From positions 20,973 to 71,722 of the forward strand of contig NZ_JAAUOE010000027.1 of NCBI RefSeq assembly GCF_017114915.1: DNA of 50,750 nt. The letters are read 5' to 3'. Shown here in pieces: positions 1 through 7,180 of the stretch (position 1 is its first letter; every line of letters starts with the position of its first letter). The DNA comes from Pseudomonas frederiksbergensis. GTDB lineage: Bacteria > Pseudomonadota > Gammaproteobacteria > Pseudomonadales > Pseudomonadaceae. The notes beneath the pieces were generated by a model. That model did no database searches. It was not told where the DNA came from and saw nothing but the letters and a program-made list of their open reading frames with translations. The translations under genes were made by a program, and so were the position numbers.

Positions 1-40
1 ATCATACGGCGCGGTGTATCAGGTACACCTCATTTGCAGG

Positions 41-103
41 ATTTGCGACGGCTTCGCCGCCGAACGCAGCCTCGCAGGCTCGGCAGCTGCTACAGGTCAG
101 TAA
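41..103. repeat. Pseudomonas intergenic palindromic repeat
   Basis: Nested inverted repeats GACGGCTTCGCCGCC and CGAGGCT/AGCCTCG-like arms, ending in a CAGCTGCTACAG segment. This kind of G+C-rich interspersed element is familiar from intergenic regions of P. fluorescens-group genomes. It sits just past the end of osmE and could also serve as its transcription terminator. The multi-copy nature cannot be shown from one window. Confidence 0.5.
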
Positions 104-459
104 CCGCTGCCACCCATCCCGCCCGTGGAGGGGGAGTACTCTCTGGCTTTTTGTTGGGCACGACTCCATTCCGCGCATGTCATGAAGCTTTTATGGTCGA
201 CCTGACCCCTGCCGTCGAAGCTGATGTTGTACGGCTGCTGATGGCCGGCCTGGATCAGCTTGTAATCAAAGCAGGTACCTGGCTCCACCGTGCGATTGGT
301 TATCGAGAGCGGTTTACCACCAATCTGCTGGACTTGATCCTTGGACATACCGGCTTCGACCTTGGCGACCAGCGGCTGGTCCCGGTAAATTTGTGATTCG
401 GTGTTGCAGCCACCTGTCGCCGCCAGCACGGCGATCAGCGCGCATAGAGGCTTGTTCAT
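97..459 (-). CDS. osmE: OsmE-family envelope lipoprotein
   Basis: 120 residues, close to the 112-residue E. coli OsmE. After a hydrophobic N-terminus with a Cys at residue 18 (a loose lipobox, TGGC) comes the SmpA/OmlA-OsmE fold: LVAKVEAGMSKDQVQQIGGKP, then GTCFDYKL, and the family C-terminal KSFMTCAEW block. The two conserved Cys residues (CFDY and TCAEW) match the OsmE pattern. The family is outer-membrane or periplasmic, osmotically and stationary-phase induced, and of unclear biochemical role. The G/S-rich tail (GGMGGSGY) is typical of Pseudomonas versions. The 5' neighbour on the same strand starts 12 bp upstream of this gene's start, so the two may be cotranscribed. Confidence 0.85.
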   Translation of the reverse strand: MNKPLCALIAVLAATGGCNTESQIYRDQPLVAKVEAGMSKDQVQQIGGKPLSITNRTVEPGTCFDYKLIQAGHQQPYNISFDGRGQVDHKSFMTCAEWSRAQQKAREYSPSTGGMGGSGY

Positions 460-470
460 GGCAGCGCTCT

Positions 471-710
471 CTAGTGAGCTTTCGTTCGAGTGATGGTTTT
501 TGCTTTCACCTCTTCAGCATAGCCCGCCAGACGCTCTTCATCGCCCTGGAACAAGGAGCACAGCCTGAGCGTCGCCTCTGCGTCCACATCATTACCGGCC
601 TGGCGCAACTGCTCTGCGATGCGCAAAAGCTCCACCGCCGACCACCTCAGGTCCGACGCCACACCTTGCAGGTCGCGCCGAAGTTGCTGTTCATATTCGT
701 TAAGCCACAT
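471..710 (-). CDS. Small conserved hypothetical protein
   Basis: 79 residues, charged and helical (EYEQQLRRDLQGVASDLRW..., LLRIAEQLRQAG), with no signal peptide or membrane segment and no family that I recognise. The start at 710 is chosen because a perfect AGGAGG lies 5 bases upstream of this ATG; a longer reading from 752 lacks a site. It lies directly upstream of osmE on the same strand with 11 bp between them, so it is probably the first gene of a two-gene unit. Function unknown. Confidence 0.6.
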   Translation of the reverse strand: MWLNEYEQQLRRDLQGVASDLRWSAVELLRIAEQLRQAGNDVDAEATLRLCSLFQGDEERLAGYAEEVKAKTITRTKAH

Positions 711-801
711 GATGACCTCCTGCAATTCCCCGCTACGAAATAGTAATCCCATTTACCTCGATGGAGCGTTATGTTCGTCTGATCCGAAGAGAGTCAAAAT
801 C

Positions 802-2028
802 ATGCAACAACCTGCCTACCAACTGCTGGAAGTCGCCAACGGCAAGCCGATCAAACTCTGGACCGAGGGTGTGCCGGTTGAAAGCGAAGCCCGGCAGCAA
901 CTGATCAATACCGCGAAGATGCCGTTCATCTTCAAGCACCTGGCGGTAATGCCGGACGTGCACCTGGGCAAAGGGTCCACCATCGGCAGCGTGATCCCCA
1001 CTGTGGGCGCGATCATTCCGGCGGCCGTGGGGGTGGACATCGGCTGCGGCATGATCGCCGCGCGCACCTCGCTGACCGCCGCCGATTTGCCGGACAACCT
1101 GCACGGTCTGCGCACTGCAATCGAAAAGGCGGTACCCCATGGCCGCACGTTGGGCCGTGGCCGCCGCGACGAAGGCGCCTGGGAGCGCGTTCCACAGCAG
1201 GCCGATCAGGCCTGGGCGGCCCTGAACCCACGGTTCAGGGCGATTACCGAGAAGTATCCGAAACTGGCCAGCACCAACAACCGCCATCATCTGGGCACTC
1301 TCGGTACCGGTAACCACTTCATCGAGGTCTGCCTGGACGAGGCCAACCGCGTCTGGTTCATGCTGCACAGCGGTTCTCGTGGCGTGGGCAATGCCATCGG
1401 CACCCTGTTCATCCAATTGGCCCAGGCGGACATGCGCCAGCACATCGCCAATTTGCCGGACCGTGACCTTGCCTACTTTAAAGAGGGCAGCCGGCACTTC
1501 GATGATTATGTCGAAGCGGTGGGCTGGGCACAGGACTTTGCCCGGCAGAACCGGGCATTGATGATGCAAGCGGTGATTCACGCGGCGCGGCAAGTGATCC
1601 GCAAACCCTTCGAAGTCGCGCTGGAGGCTGTGAACTGCCACCACAATTACGTGCAGAAAGAGCGGCACTTCGGTGAGGACATCCTGGTCACCCGCAAGGG
1701 CGCGGTGTCGGCGAAGAAGGGCGAGTTGGGGATCATTCCCGGCTCCATGGGGGCCAAAAGTTTCATCGTTCGTGGCCTCGGCAACGAGCAATCGTTCTGC
1801 TCCTGCAGCCATGGCGCCGGTCGTACCATGAGCCGCACCAAGGCCCAAAACACCTTCACCGTCGCAGACCAGATCCGCGCGACCGCTCATGTGGAGTGCC
1901 GCAAGGACGCTGCGGTCATCGATGAGATCCCGATGGCCTACAAGGACATCGACAAAGTCATGTACGCCCAGCGTGATCTGGTGGAAGTGCTGCACACCTT
2001 GCGACAGGTGGTATGCGTGAAGGGATAG
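802..2028 (+). CDS. rtcB: RNA-splicing ligase RtcB
   Basis: 408 residues, the same length as E. coli RtcB. It joins RNA 2',3'-cyclic phosphate or 3'-phosphate ends to 5'-OH ends using GTP and Mn2+. Family blocks in order: VMPDVHLGKGSTIGS (about 49-63), VGVDIGCGM (Mn-binding Cys about 82), GTLGTGNHFIEV, LHSGSRGVGN, NCHHNYV (metal His pair), TRKGAVSAKKGELG, and CSCSHGAGR with the His that is guanylylated. Nothing is missing, so it should be active. A longer in-frame reading upstream would overlap the neighbour's antisense region; ATG 802 gives the family's usual N-terminus. No rtcA or archease lies beside it. Confidence 0.95.
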   Translation: MQQPAYQLLEVANGKPIKLWTEGVPVESEARQQLINTAKMPFIFKHLAVMPDVHLGKGSTIGSVIPTVGAIIPAAVGVDIGCGMIAARTSLTAADLPDNLHGLRTAIEKAVPHGRTLGRGRRDEGAWERVPQQADQAWAALNPRFRAITEKYPKLASTNNRHHLGTLGTGNHFIEVCLDEANRVWFMLHSGSRGVGNAIGTLFIQLAQADMRQHIANLPDRDLAYFKEGSRHFDDYVEAVGWAQDFARQNRALMMQAVIHAARQVIRKPFEVALEAVNCHHNYVQKERHFGEDILVTRKGAVSAKKGELGIIPGSMGAKSFIVRGLGNEQSFCSCSHGAGRTMSRTKAQNTFTVADQIRATAHVECRKDAAVIDEIPMAYKDIDKVMYAQRDLVEVLHTLRQVVCVKG

Positions 2029-2129
2029 GGATGGAAGGTGCTTCCACTGGTCGGGAAAATCAACGCGAGTGACCAGCTCTGCTGTCGTATTGGAGGTAGT
2101 GATTTATTCCCTGGGGCGAGGTTTCCCAA

Positions 2130-2366
2130 ATGACGGTTACCGATGATTTCAGACACCATGCACATGAACTGATCGTTGATCTGGATGCAGCCACCACGGA
2201 AATGATGAAGCTGATCTCGGCCCATCAGCTCGGTGGCCCGGAATGGGAGCGGGTCACGAAATGGCAGCATGACGCGTACGAGCGATGGATGAAGTATCTG
2301 AATGCAAATTCATATCCCGATTCCGGCTCAGGGGCCGATCCGGGGCAGGGCGAGGCTTCTTTATAG
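2130..2366 (+). CDS. Small hypothetical protein
   Basis: 78 residues, acidic and helical at first (DDFRHHAHELIVDLDAATTEMM) with a Gly/Ser-rich tail. GAGG lies 9 bases before the ATG. There is no signal peptide, membrane segment or recognised domain. It stands alone between rtcB and a lipoprotein gene on the same strand. The His/Asp/Glu content of the first helix could bind metal, but that is a guess. Function unknown. Confidence 0.5.
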   Translation: MTVTDDFRHHAHELIVDLDAATTEMMKLISAHQLGGPEWERVTKWQHDAYERWMKYLNANSYPDSGSGADPGQGEASL

Positions 2367-2437
2367 GCAGCTTATAGGCATCTGGAAGTCTGCGCAGGTA
2401 CAGGCTAAATTTCCCGTTTTTCAGGATAGGAAAAATC

Positions 2438-2773
2438 ATGCGGATGTTGATGGCGGGAGTAGCGGTGGCTGTATTGGCGGGCTGTTCGTTACCCGCATCG
2501 GTGGTGCCCGGCGAACCCAATGTCAGCAAATACAGCGATAAGGCGCCCAGGGAATATGCCGGGTGTGTACTGCCGTTGTGGCGCCAGGAGATTCCTGGAT
2601 CAACGCAAACCGCGATTTCCAACGGCTACCGGATCACCGCACCCAGTGTCATCACGGCTGATGAAATTCTGGATATCGTGAAATCGAAGGATGGCAGCCA
2701 GGTGTCGCTTTATCAGGGACCACCATGGGCCAAGTCAGGGGCGCTGCGTCAGGCTGTTCGGGATTGTTTGTAA
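2438..2773 (+). CDS. Small putative lipoprotein
   Basis: 111 residues. MRMLMAGVAVAVLAGC is a clean type II signal peptide with lipobox LAGC and lipidated Cys 16. The mature part (about 95 residues) contains two further Cys residues (YAGCVLPLW and RDCL at the very end) that could pair in the periplasm. No Asp follows the lipid Cys (it is Ser), so outer-membrane sorting is expected by the Lol rule. No family recognised. TAGG-AAAAATC precedes the ATG, and a strong terminator 150 bp downstream ends the unit. Confidence 0.7.
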   Translation: MRMLMAGVAVAVLAGCSLPASVVPGEPNVSKYSDKAPREYAGCVLPLWRQEIPGSTQTAISNGYRITAPSVITADEILDIVKSKDGSQVSLYQGPPWAKSGALRQAVRDCL

Positions 2774-2922
2774 CGGTTTCTTCAGTAGATGACTCAAAAA
2801 AAGTGTGGATATTTAATGGGTTACGAGACTTTGTAACTGGACAGTGAGTCAAAATATATTGTTACAGATCAATTGATTGGGTAATATTGCCCCGCGTTCA
2901 CCACCACGGTTTATGCATTTTT

Positions 2923-2960
2923 AAAGCCCAGGCGTCCATCAGCTGCCTGGGCTTTTTTTT
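2923..2960 (+). terminator. Rho-independent terminator
   Basis: Perfect 11-bp stem AAAGCCCAGGC / GCCTGGGCTTT, 11-base loop, then an unbroken T run to 2960. It lies downstream of the lipoprotein gene on the + strand. The A-rich left arm gives some activity in the other direction too. Confidence 0.9.
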
Positions 2961-3024
2961 GTCTGGAATTTGTTGATCGCCGATGAATACGCTGCCGGTA
3001 GAGCGCCAGCAGCGTCGGTGAAAA

Positions 3025-3219
3025 CTATTTGGCCAGATCAGCCTTGCGCCGATCACTGCCAGAAGGGTTTCCGGTGTTTAGAAGCCTTCTCTCGACCAGG
3101 ACATTCTGCAAGGCCTGGCGTGCCGAAGGGTCAAGCTGATGTTCTCTCTCCTTGAGTTCAAGCAAGATAGGATTGGACCAACCGCGATAGGTTTGCTCGC
3201 AAGCACGAGTGGATGTCAT
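3025..3219 (-). CDS. Small hypothetical protein
   Basis: 64 residues, hydrophilic and charged (LELKEREHQLDPSARQALQNVLVERRLL), predicted all-helical and cytoplasmic. AAAGGAGAG ends about 4 bases before the ATG at 3219, a good ribosome binding site that supports expression. No motif recognised; it faces a divergent small gene at 3411. Confidence 0.5.
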   Translation of the reverse strand: MTSTRACEQTYRGWSNPILLELKEREHQLDPSARQALQNVLVERRLLNTGNPSGSDRRKADLAK

Positions 3220-3410
3220 CTATCTCTCCTTTGATGAGTCGCCCGACCACACAGTGGGCGAAGTCCTGGACGATAAAAATCCTAGTTGAGGAAACGATTT
3301 GTCGCCAGCGATCGGCATTGCAAAATGAGCTGCCGATTGTCCTCCTCGACGCGGGTTGTCCGCGATTCGGGCGTAAACTAAAAAGGCTACCTCATCAAAA
3401 GGAGCCGCAT

Positions 3411-3605
3411 ATGATCGCCGACCAAATGAACAGACAGGTGTCGGAGCAAAGCGCCGTTTGGGATCAATACTTCTGTGCTGCGTTGATTGCCGAAAGCCAT
3501 CTGACGGCACCGGTGGTAGGAGAAGCCACCCACGAAGACAGGCAGAACCTGTTAATCCAAAGGGCCAAAGTGCTCGCCGACAAAATGCTGGAAAACAGAA
3601 GATAA
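3411..3605 (+). CDS. Small hypothetical protein
   Basis: 64 residues. ATG 3411 is chosen over longer readings because AAAAGGAG lies 8 bases upstream. The protein (MIADQMNRQVSEQSAVWDQYF...EDRQNLLIQRAKVLADKMLENRR) is helical and charged, with no cysteines apart from one and no signal peptide. It is followed after 3 bp by a hairpin, so it is a monocistronic unit. Function unknown. Confidence 0.5.
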   Translation: MIADQMNRQVSEQSAVWDQYFCAALIAESHLTAPVVGEATHEDRQNLLIQRAKVLADKMLENRR

Positions 3606-3608
3606 CCG

Positions 3609-3640
3609 GAGCCCAGCCGTTGCGCTGGGCTCTTCATTCA
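3609..3640 (+). terminator. Terminator hairpin after small gene
   Basis: Perfect 9-bp stem GAGCCCAGC / GCTGGGCTC with a 6-base loop (3609-3632), followed by TTCATTCAT, only weakly U-rich. It begins right after the stop of the preceding small gene. Confidence 0.65.
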
Positions 3641-3780
3641 TGCGCGTCATTTATCGCCTCTTTGACAGTTCATCTGGCCAGACTGGCGACGACTGGCCAA
3701 TTTGGTTTTCTGCGCGAGGACTGAACCCCCCTGGCCGTGGATCGTCTACAGTTGGTAATTCGTGGATAAGGAGATCGAAC

Positions 3781-4086
3781 ATGAAGTGCTTAATTTGTCA
3801 CGCTGCCTCTAATACTGTTCACGCGACTGAAGACTGGTCAGAGGTCACCTGCTCGGCCGGGTGTGGACGCTTCAGGGTCTCGGCAAACCTTATTAAGAAA
3901 ATGAAGAGCAGGAACGAGTTCTTTGACATCGAGCGCACAAGACAATGGCTCAAGATGTCCCGCAATGATGAGCCGGTGCCCCTGATATCCACCTATGACT
4001 ACAACGTTGCCTTGTTGCATCGAGACACGGAGCAGAGGCCGGTTATCGCGCCGAGTCGCTCCAGGCAGCCGCTGACTTCAGAATAG
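3781..4086 (+). CDS. Small Zn-ribbon-like protein, copy 1
   Basis: 101 residues. A knuckle CLIC at residues 3-6 and a second CSAGC pair about 25 residues later (VTCSAGCGRFRVS) form a four-Cys zinc-ribbon-like N-terminus, followed by a helical segment ending FFDIERTRQWLK. ATAAGGAGATCGAAC precedes ATG 3781. The gene just downstream has the same layout, so the two are diverged tandem paralogues. Function unknown; small Zn-ribbons like this can bind DNA, RNA or protein. Confidence 0.6.
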   Translation: MKCLICHAASNTVHATEDWSEVTCSAGCGRFRVSANLIKKMKSRNEFFDIERTRQWLKMSRNDEPVPLISTYDYNVALLHRDTEQRPVIAPSRSRQPLTSE

Positions 4087-4257
4087 ATTCCGGCCAGCCG
4101 TAACCCCATCCGACCCGGTACATGTAAAAACAGGCAACCTCCATGGATAGCCCCTGTCGATATCAACATGCCCGCGTTGTTCGTCCTCTCACCTGTCCAG
4201 GTTGTCAGCGTTTATGGCGGGCTGAAGCGGCTGTGGCTGAATGCTCAGGAGGTGGCT

Positions 4258-4512
4258 ATGAACTGTCCGCTGTGTGGAAATACCAATGCGCTGGAAGATC
4301 TTTCATTCGGGGGTGGCTCGCGCATTTATTGTGAGCCGTGTGGTGGTTTCTACCGGATGTCAACGACTCTGAATGCCTTGGCTGAAGGAAAGACCTATGA
4401 CACCGAACGCGCTCGAAGCCGACTGAAAAAGAAGCGTGAAACCGGCAGTTTGGAGGATCAAGAGCCGGCGCTTGGCCTGGAGGACAAAGACCTGCTCATC
4501 GAGCCGAACTGA
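4258..4512 (+). CDS. Small Zn-ribbon-like protein, copy 2
   Basis: 84 residues. CPLC at 3-6 and CEPCGGFYRMS further on repeat the Cys4 layout of the gene at 3781, followed by the same YDTERARSRLK element (FDIERTRQWLK in copy 1). CAGGAGGTGGCT lies immediately before ATG 4258, so this start is preferred over upstream ATGs in the same frame. The C-terminus is acidic (LEDQEPALGLEDKD). Function unknown. Confidence 0.65.
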   Translation: MNCPLCGNTNALEDLSFGGGSRIYCEPCGGFYRMSTTLNALAEGKTYDTERARSRLKKKRETGSLEDQEPALGLEDKDLLIEPN

Positions 4513-4563
4513 TAGGGGGCGCTCTTTTGGCGAGACGATTGGCAGCGGCTGTTTTAGAGAAGG

Positions 4564-4615
4564 ACTCGCCTGACCCTGAACCCACGTTTCGAACGAGATT
4601 CCAGGTCAGGCGAGT
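4564..4615. repeat. 12-bp perfect inverted repeat, 28-base loop
   Basis: ACTCGCCTGACC (4564-4575) and its exact complement GGTCAGGCGAGT (4604-4615) flank a 28-base loop that itself contains the small palindrome TTCGAA. It sits between the convergent Zn-ribbon gene and CBS gene, so it may act as a bidirectional terminator, but neither side has a proper U run. Confidence 0.6.
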
Positions 4616-4675
4616 GTGCCGGATCCTTGGAAGCTTAATCCTGATGGCCGCTTGAACTGCCCATTATCCAACCAG

Positions 4676-5092
4676 TCAATGATGAGCCTGTGCCACGCCA
4701 CGCAAAACAGTCGCCGCGGCGGATTGAGATCGAGTACTGGCAATGTTCCCCAGCGACACGACGCCGACAAGGCGCTTGTCCCGGTTAAGCACGGGGAGGC
4801 GACGGAGTTGAACGTCCGCCATGTTTTTAGCCACCTGTTCTATGTCTTCATCCTCAAAGCAATAGCGGATGCCGCCGCTCATTATTTTACTGATAGGGGT
4901 TTTGCCGGTGAGCCCTTCGGCTACGGCCCTGATGGCTATATCCCGGTCCGTGATCATCCCCACCAAGCGTTCTTGCTCCTCGACCATAATGGCGCCGCTA
5001 TCGATCCTGGCCATCATGTTTGCAGCCTCCTGGATCGTCTGGTTGGGTTTGGCTGTTAAAACATCTTTCGTCATAACCTCTGAAATCTTCAT
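4676..5092 (-). CDS. CBS-domain pair protein
   Basis: 138 residues made of two CBS motifs and nothing else: about 7-60 (VMTKDVLTAKPNQTIQEAANMM...LVGMITDRDIAIRAVA) and about 72-128 (IMSGGIRYCFEDEDIEQVAKNM...LVGVVSLGNIA). Stand-alone CBS pairs dimerise and bind adenine nucleotides or similar ligands, reporting energy or redox state. GATxD-like TDRD is present in repeat 1; in repeat 2 it is degenerated to SLGN, so perhaps only one ligand site works. AAAAGGAGTC precedes the ATG. The target protein is not evident from the neighbours. Confidence 0.85.
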   Translation of the reverse strand: MKISEVMTKDVLTAKPNQTIQEAANMMARIDSGAIMVEEQERLVGMITDRDIAIRAVAEGLTGKTPISKIMSGGIRYCFEDEDIEQVAKNMADVQLRRLPVLNRDKRLVGVVSLGNIASTRSQSAAATVLRGVAQAHH

Positions 5093-5227
5093 GAAAAAGA
5101 CTCCTTTTACAGTGATGCTGGGTGATTAATCGCTACCCATTTTTCGACTTGGAGGAAAAGTGCATGGTTCAGACAGCCCTGCGAGAGCCTGGCGGTTCCG
5201 GATGAATGGTTGAGCTTGTTACTTGCT

Positions 5228-5251
5228 TGATACAAATATGAATATGTATCA
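5228..5251. promoter_or_regulatory. A/T-rich dyad, possible operator
   Basis: TGATACA and TGTATCA-type arms (7 bp each, with additional ATAT repeats inside) in the intergenic space between the divergent CBS and membrane-protein genes. The position suits an operator, but no regulator can be named. Confidence 0.3.
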
Positions 5252-5312
5252 TTTAGTTTCAAATCCAGGATGCGAGGGAGTGCATTGCCCACATAAAAAT
5301 AAGGTCCAGGTA

Positions 5313-5888
5313 ATGCTCAAAATGCTACTCGTGTACGGTCATCTGATTGCCACCTGTATTGCTCTGGGGAGGGTGCTGCAGGCAGATCAAAAGCTATGGA
5401 GCTGGCGCAAGGATGTGTTAAGCCAGATGCAACGTGAGTATCTCGACGAGACTCAAAAAATCGTCACGCTCGCGCTATTGGCTCTTTGGGCAAGTGGCTT
5501 GCTGCTGGTGCTCCAGGGTTACCTCTATGAGGGGAGCGCGTATCTGCTCAATCAAAAGCTCTGGGCCAAGGTGAGTGTTGTCGCGCTGCTTAGCCTCAAC
5601 GGCGTTTTGTTGCACCGGATCGGTTTCCCGCTGCTGCAGAAGGCTCCCTTTGTCTTACTACACAGCGGCGCTCGTACTCGCCTTGCTCTCTTGGGCGCGC
5701 TCTCTATGAGCGCATGGCTATTTGCGGCATTCCTGGGGGTGGCTCGAGCGTGGAATCACATACTGCCTTACGTGCATGTGATGGGTGCTTTTGCCGTGTT
5801 CTCGTTAGTGGCTTGTGCAGTGGCATGGATAGTCGCCAGCACAGCCGGCGCCATGGATGATGAGTGGTCGCGCACGGGCAACAAGTGA
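5313..5888 (+). CDS. Integral membrane protein, unknown function
   Basis: About 191 residues with five hydrophobic segments (roughly 4-20, 48-68, 78-98, 116-138 and 148-172). His and Arg residues lie at helix ends (YGHLIATCIALGR, LLHRIGF, LLHSGARTR). Spacing of His in helices would be compatible with haem or metal binding but shows no clear motif. The start at 5313 is preferred: upstream in-frame codons give an implausible hydrophilic Cys/His leader. It is followed by the stem-loop that ends the neighbouring minus-strand pseudogene. I do not recognise the family with certainty. Confidence 0.6.
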   Translation: MLKMLLVYGHLIATCIALGRVLQADQKLWSWRKDVLSQMQREYLDETQKIVTLALLALWASGLLLVLQGYLYEGSAYLLNQKLWAKVSVVALLSLNGVLLHRIGFPLLQKAPFVLLHSGARTRLALLGALSMSAWLFAAFLGVARAWNHILPYVHVMGAFAVFSLVACAVAWIVASTAGAMDDEWSRTGNK

Positions 5889-5894
5889 AGCCTG

Positions 5895-5935
5895 TAAAAA
5901 AGCACAGGAATATCTGGTCTGCACCAGATATTCCT
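5895..5935 (-). terminator. Terminator of the lost antC/benC-type operon
   Basis: Perfect 13-bp stem AGGAATATCTGGT / ACCAGATATTCCT with loop of 4 (5906-5935). Read on the minus strand it runs into GTGCTTTTTT, so it is a Rho-independent terminator for leftward transcription, i.e. for the reductase remnant that ends at 5944. Confidence 0.85.
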
Positions 5936-5943
5936 CGTGCAAT

Positions 5944-6118
5944 CTCAATGCTTGGAATTGCTCTCGATGAATTTTTCGTAATAGATCTGGAACCGCTCGA
6001 TCTTCTGATCGCTGAACCAGGTTTTAACCGCTTCGACCATCGGCGGGGGCCGCACAGGTAAATGTCGAATGGATTGGCTTCGAACGACTGGCGGTCGAAG
6101 TGATCAGGAATCCAGCCG
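5944..6118 (-). pseudogene. 3' remnant of anthranilate/benzoate dioxygenase reductase
   Basis: On the minus strand the bases read GWIPDHFDRQSFEANPFDIYLCGP, then after a one-base deletion near 6045 MVEAVKTWF..., ending KIERFQIYYEKFIESNSKH and stop. LCGPP-MVEA is the NAD-binding C-terminal signature of AntC/BenC-type flavin-iron-sulfur reductases. Only about 55 of about 335 codons remain, and the frame is broken inside the signature. It keeps its own terminator. The fusion point with the opposing gabP remnant is near 6118 at a GCCGCCGCC run. AntC seems closer than BenC, but I cannot decide by eye. Confidence 0.75.
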
Positions 6119-6836
6119 CCGCCGAATCCAGCAACCCCGCACAAAACATTGCCAAGGCCACGCGTTCAGTGATCTGGCGCATCGGGGTGTTTTACCTGCT
6201 GTCCATTTTGTGGTGATTTCCGTCGTTCCCTGGAACGACCCGCTGCTGGCTTCGGTGGGTTCCTACCAGCGAGCACTGGAGCTCATGAACATTCCCCATG
6301 CCAAGTTTCTGGTGGATGTGGTAGTGCTCATCGCCGTGGCCAGTTGCATGAACTCCTCCATCTACATTTCTTCGCGCATGCTCTACTCGCTGGGACGTCG
6401 CGGCGATGCGCCCACGTCGCTGAAGGCGACCTCCCAGGCGGGTGTGCCCAGGGCGGCGGTCATCGCCAGTACTGTATTGGGCGCGGGAATCACCGTATTC
6501 AGTTACTTCATGCCCGCCGGCCTGTTTGAGTTCCTGCTGGCCAGTTCAGGCGCGATTGCCTTGCTGGTGTATCTGGCCATTGCGGTATCTCAGTTGCGCA
6601 TGCGCCGCATGCTGCGCCGGCAGAAGATCGAACTGACATTTCAGATGTGGCTATTTCCGTGGCTCACCTGGTTGGTCATCCTGTTCATCTGTGCGGCGCT
6701 GGTGGTGATGATGATCACTCCCGAGCACCGCACCGAAGTGAGCACGACCATCGGTCTGGCGTTGGCGATTTCCTTTATCGGCCTTGTGACGTCGCGTGAG
6801 CCTGCGCAAGCGGCGAGGGTGACTTCAGTGGGATAG
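6112..6836 (+). pseudogene. gabP: 5'-truncated, frameshifted GABA permease-like gene
   Basis: From about 6112 the + strand reads AAESSNPAQNIAKATRSVIWRIGVFYLLSI; then one base is missing near 6210 and the next frame continues VVISVVPWNDPLLASVG...MNSSIYISSRMLYSLG, the C-terminal half of a GabP-type amino-acid/polyamine/organocation (APC) permease. About 230 of about 460 codons remain, with some six membrane helices. The 5' half and promoter are gone, replaced by the antC-type remnant, so no functional transporter is made. The tail HRTEVSTTIGLALAISFIGLV is otherwise intact, so the loss is probably recent. Confidence 0.85.
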
Positions 6837-6877
6837 GTGATCGGGTGGGCTCGGGGCTCAGCCCCCCTGTCACACAC

Positions 6878-6970
6878 AATCTCTTTCTCCGTATGAACGA
6901 GTTGCCTGCGCCCGGGGTTTTCCCGAAACATTGCGCAACCTCAAAGAGGTATCGCCCACCGCCTACCGGA
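6878..6970 (+). pseudogene. Possible feruloyl-CoA synthetase crumb
   Basis: Within the 344-bp gap 6837-7180 the + strand encodes ELPAPGVFP and, one base later in frame, TLRNLKEVSPTAY. Joined, they resemble the internal segment of Pseudomonas feruloyl-CoA synthetases (usually ...TLRNLREVSPTLYFNVP). Both ends are lost and the frame is broken near 6930. The rest of the gap shows nothing that I can support. Confidence 0.3.
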
Positions 6971-7180
6971 CCTTACATTCGACAAATCACCTTCATCCAT
7001 ACGAGACGGAGATTGTGCGGTGGTCCTCGCGCTGTCTCGACCAGGTCGCGTCGCCATCTACGCCGATCACAGCCAGCGCCCGCAACAGCAGCCTTCGCCA
7101 CAGCCCAAGTCAAGCGGCGGTGGGGGACCCGACTTGCTCGCGAAAACTGCAATGCCCGCGATACAGATCCTGACCAGATA

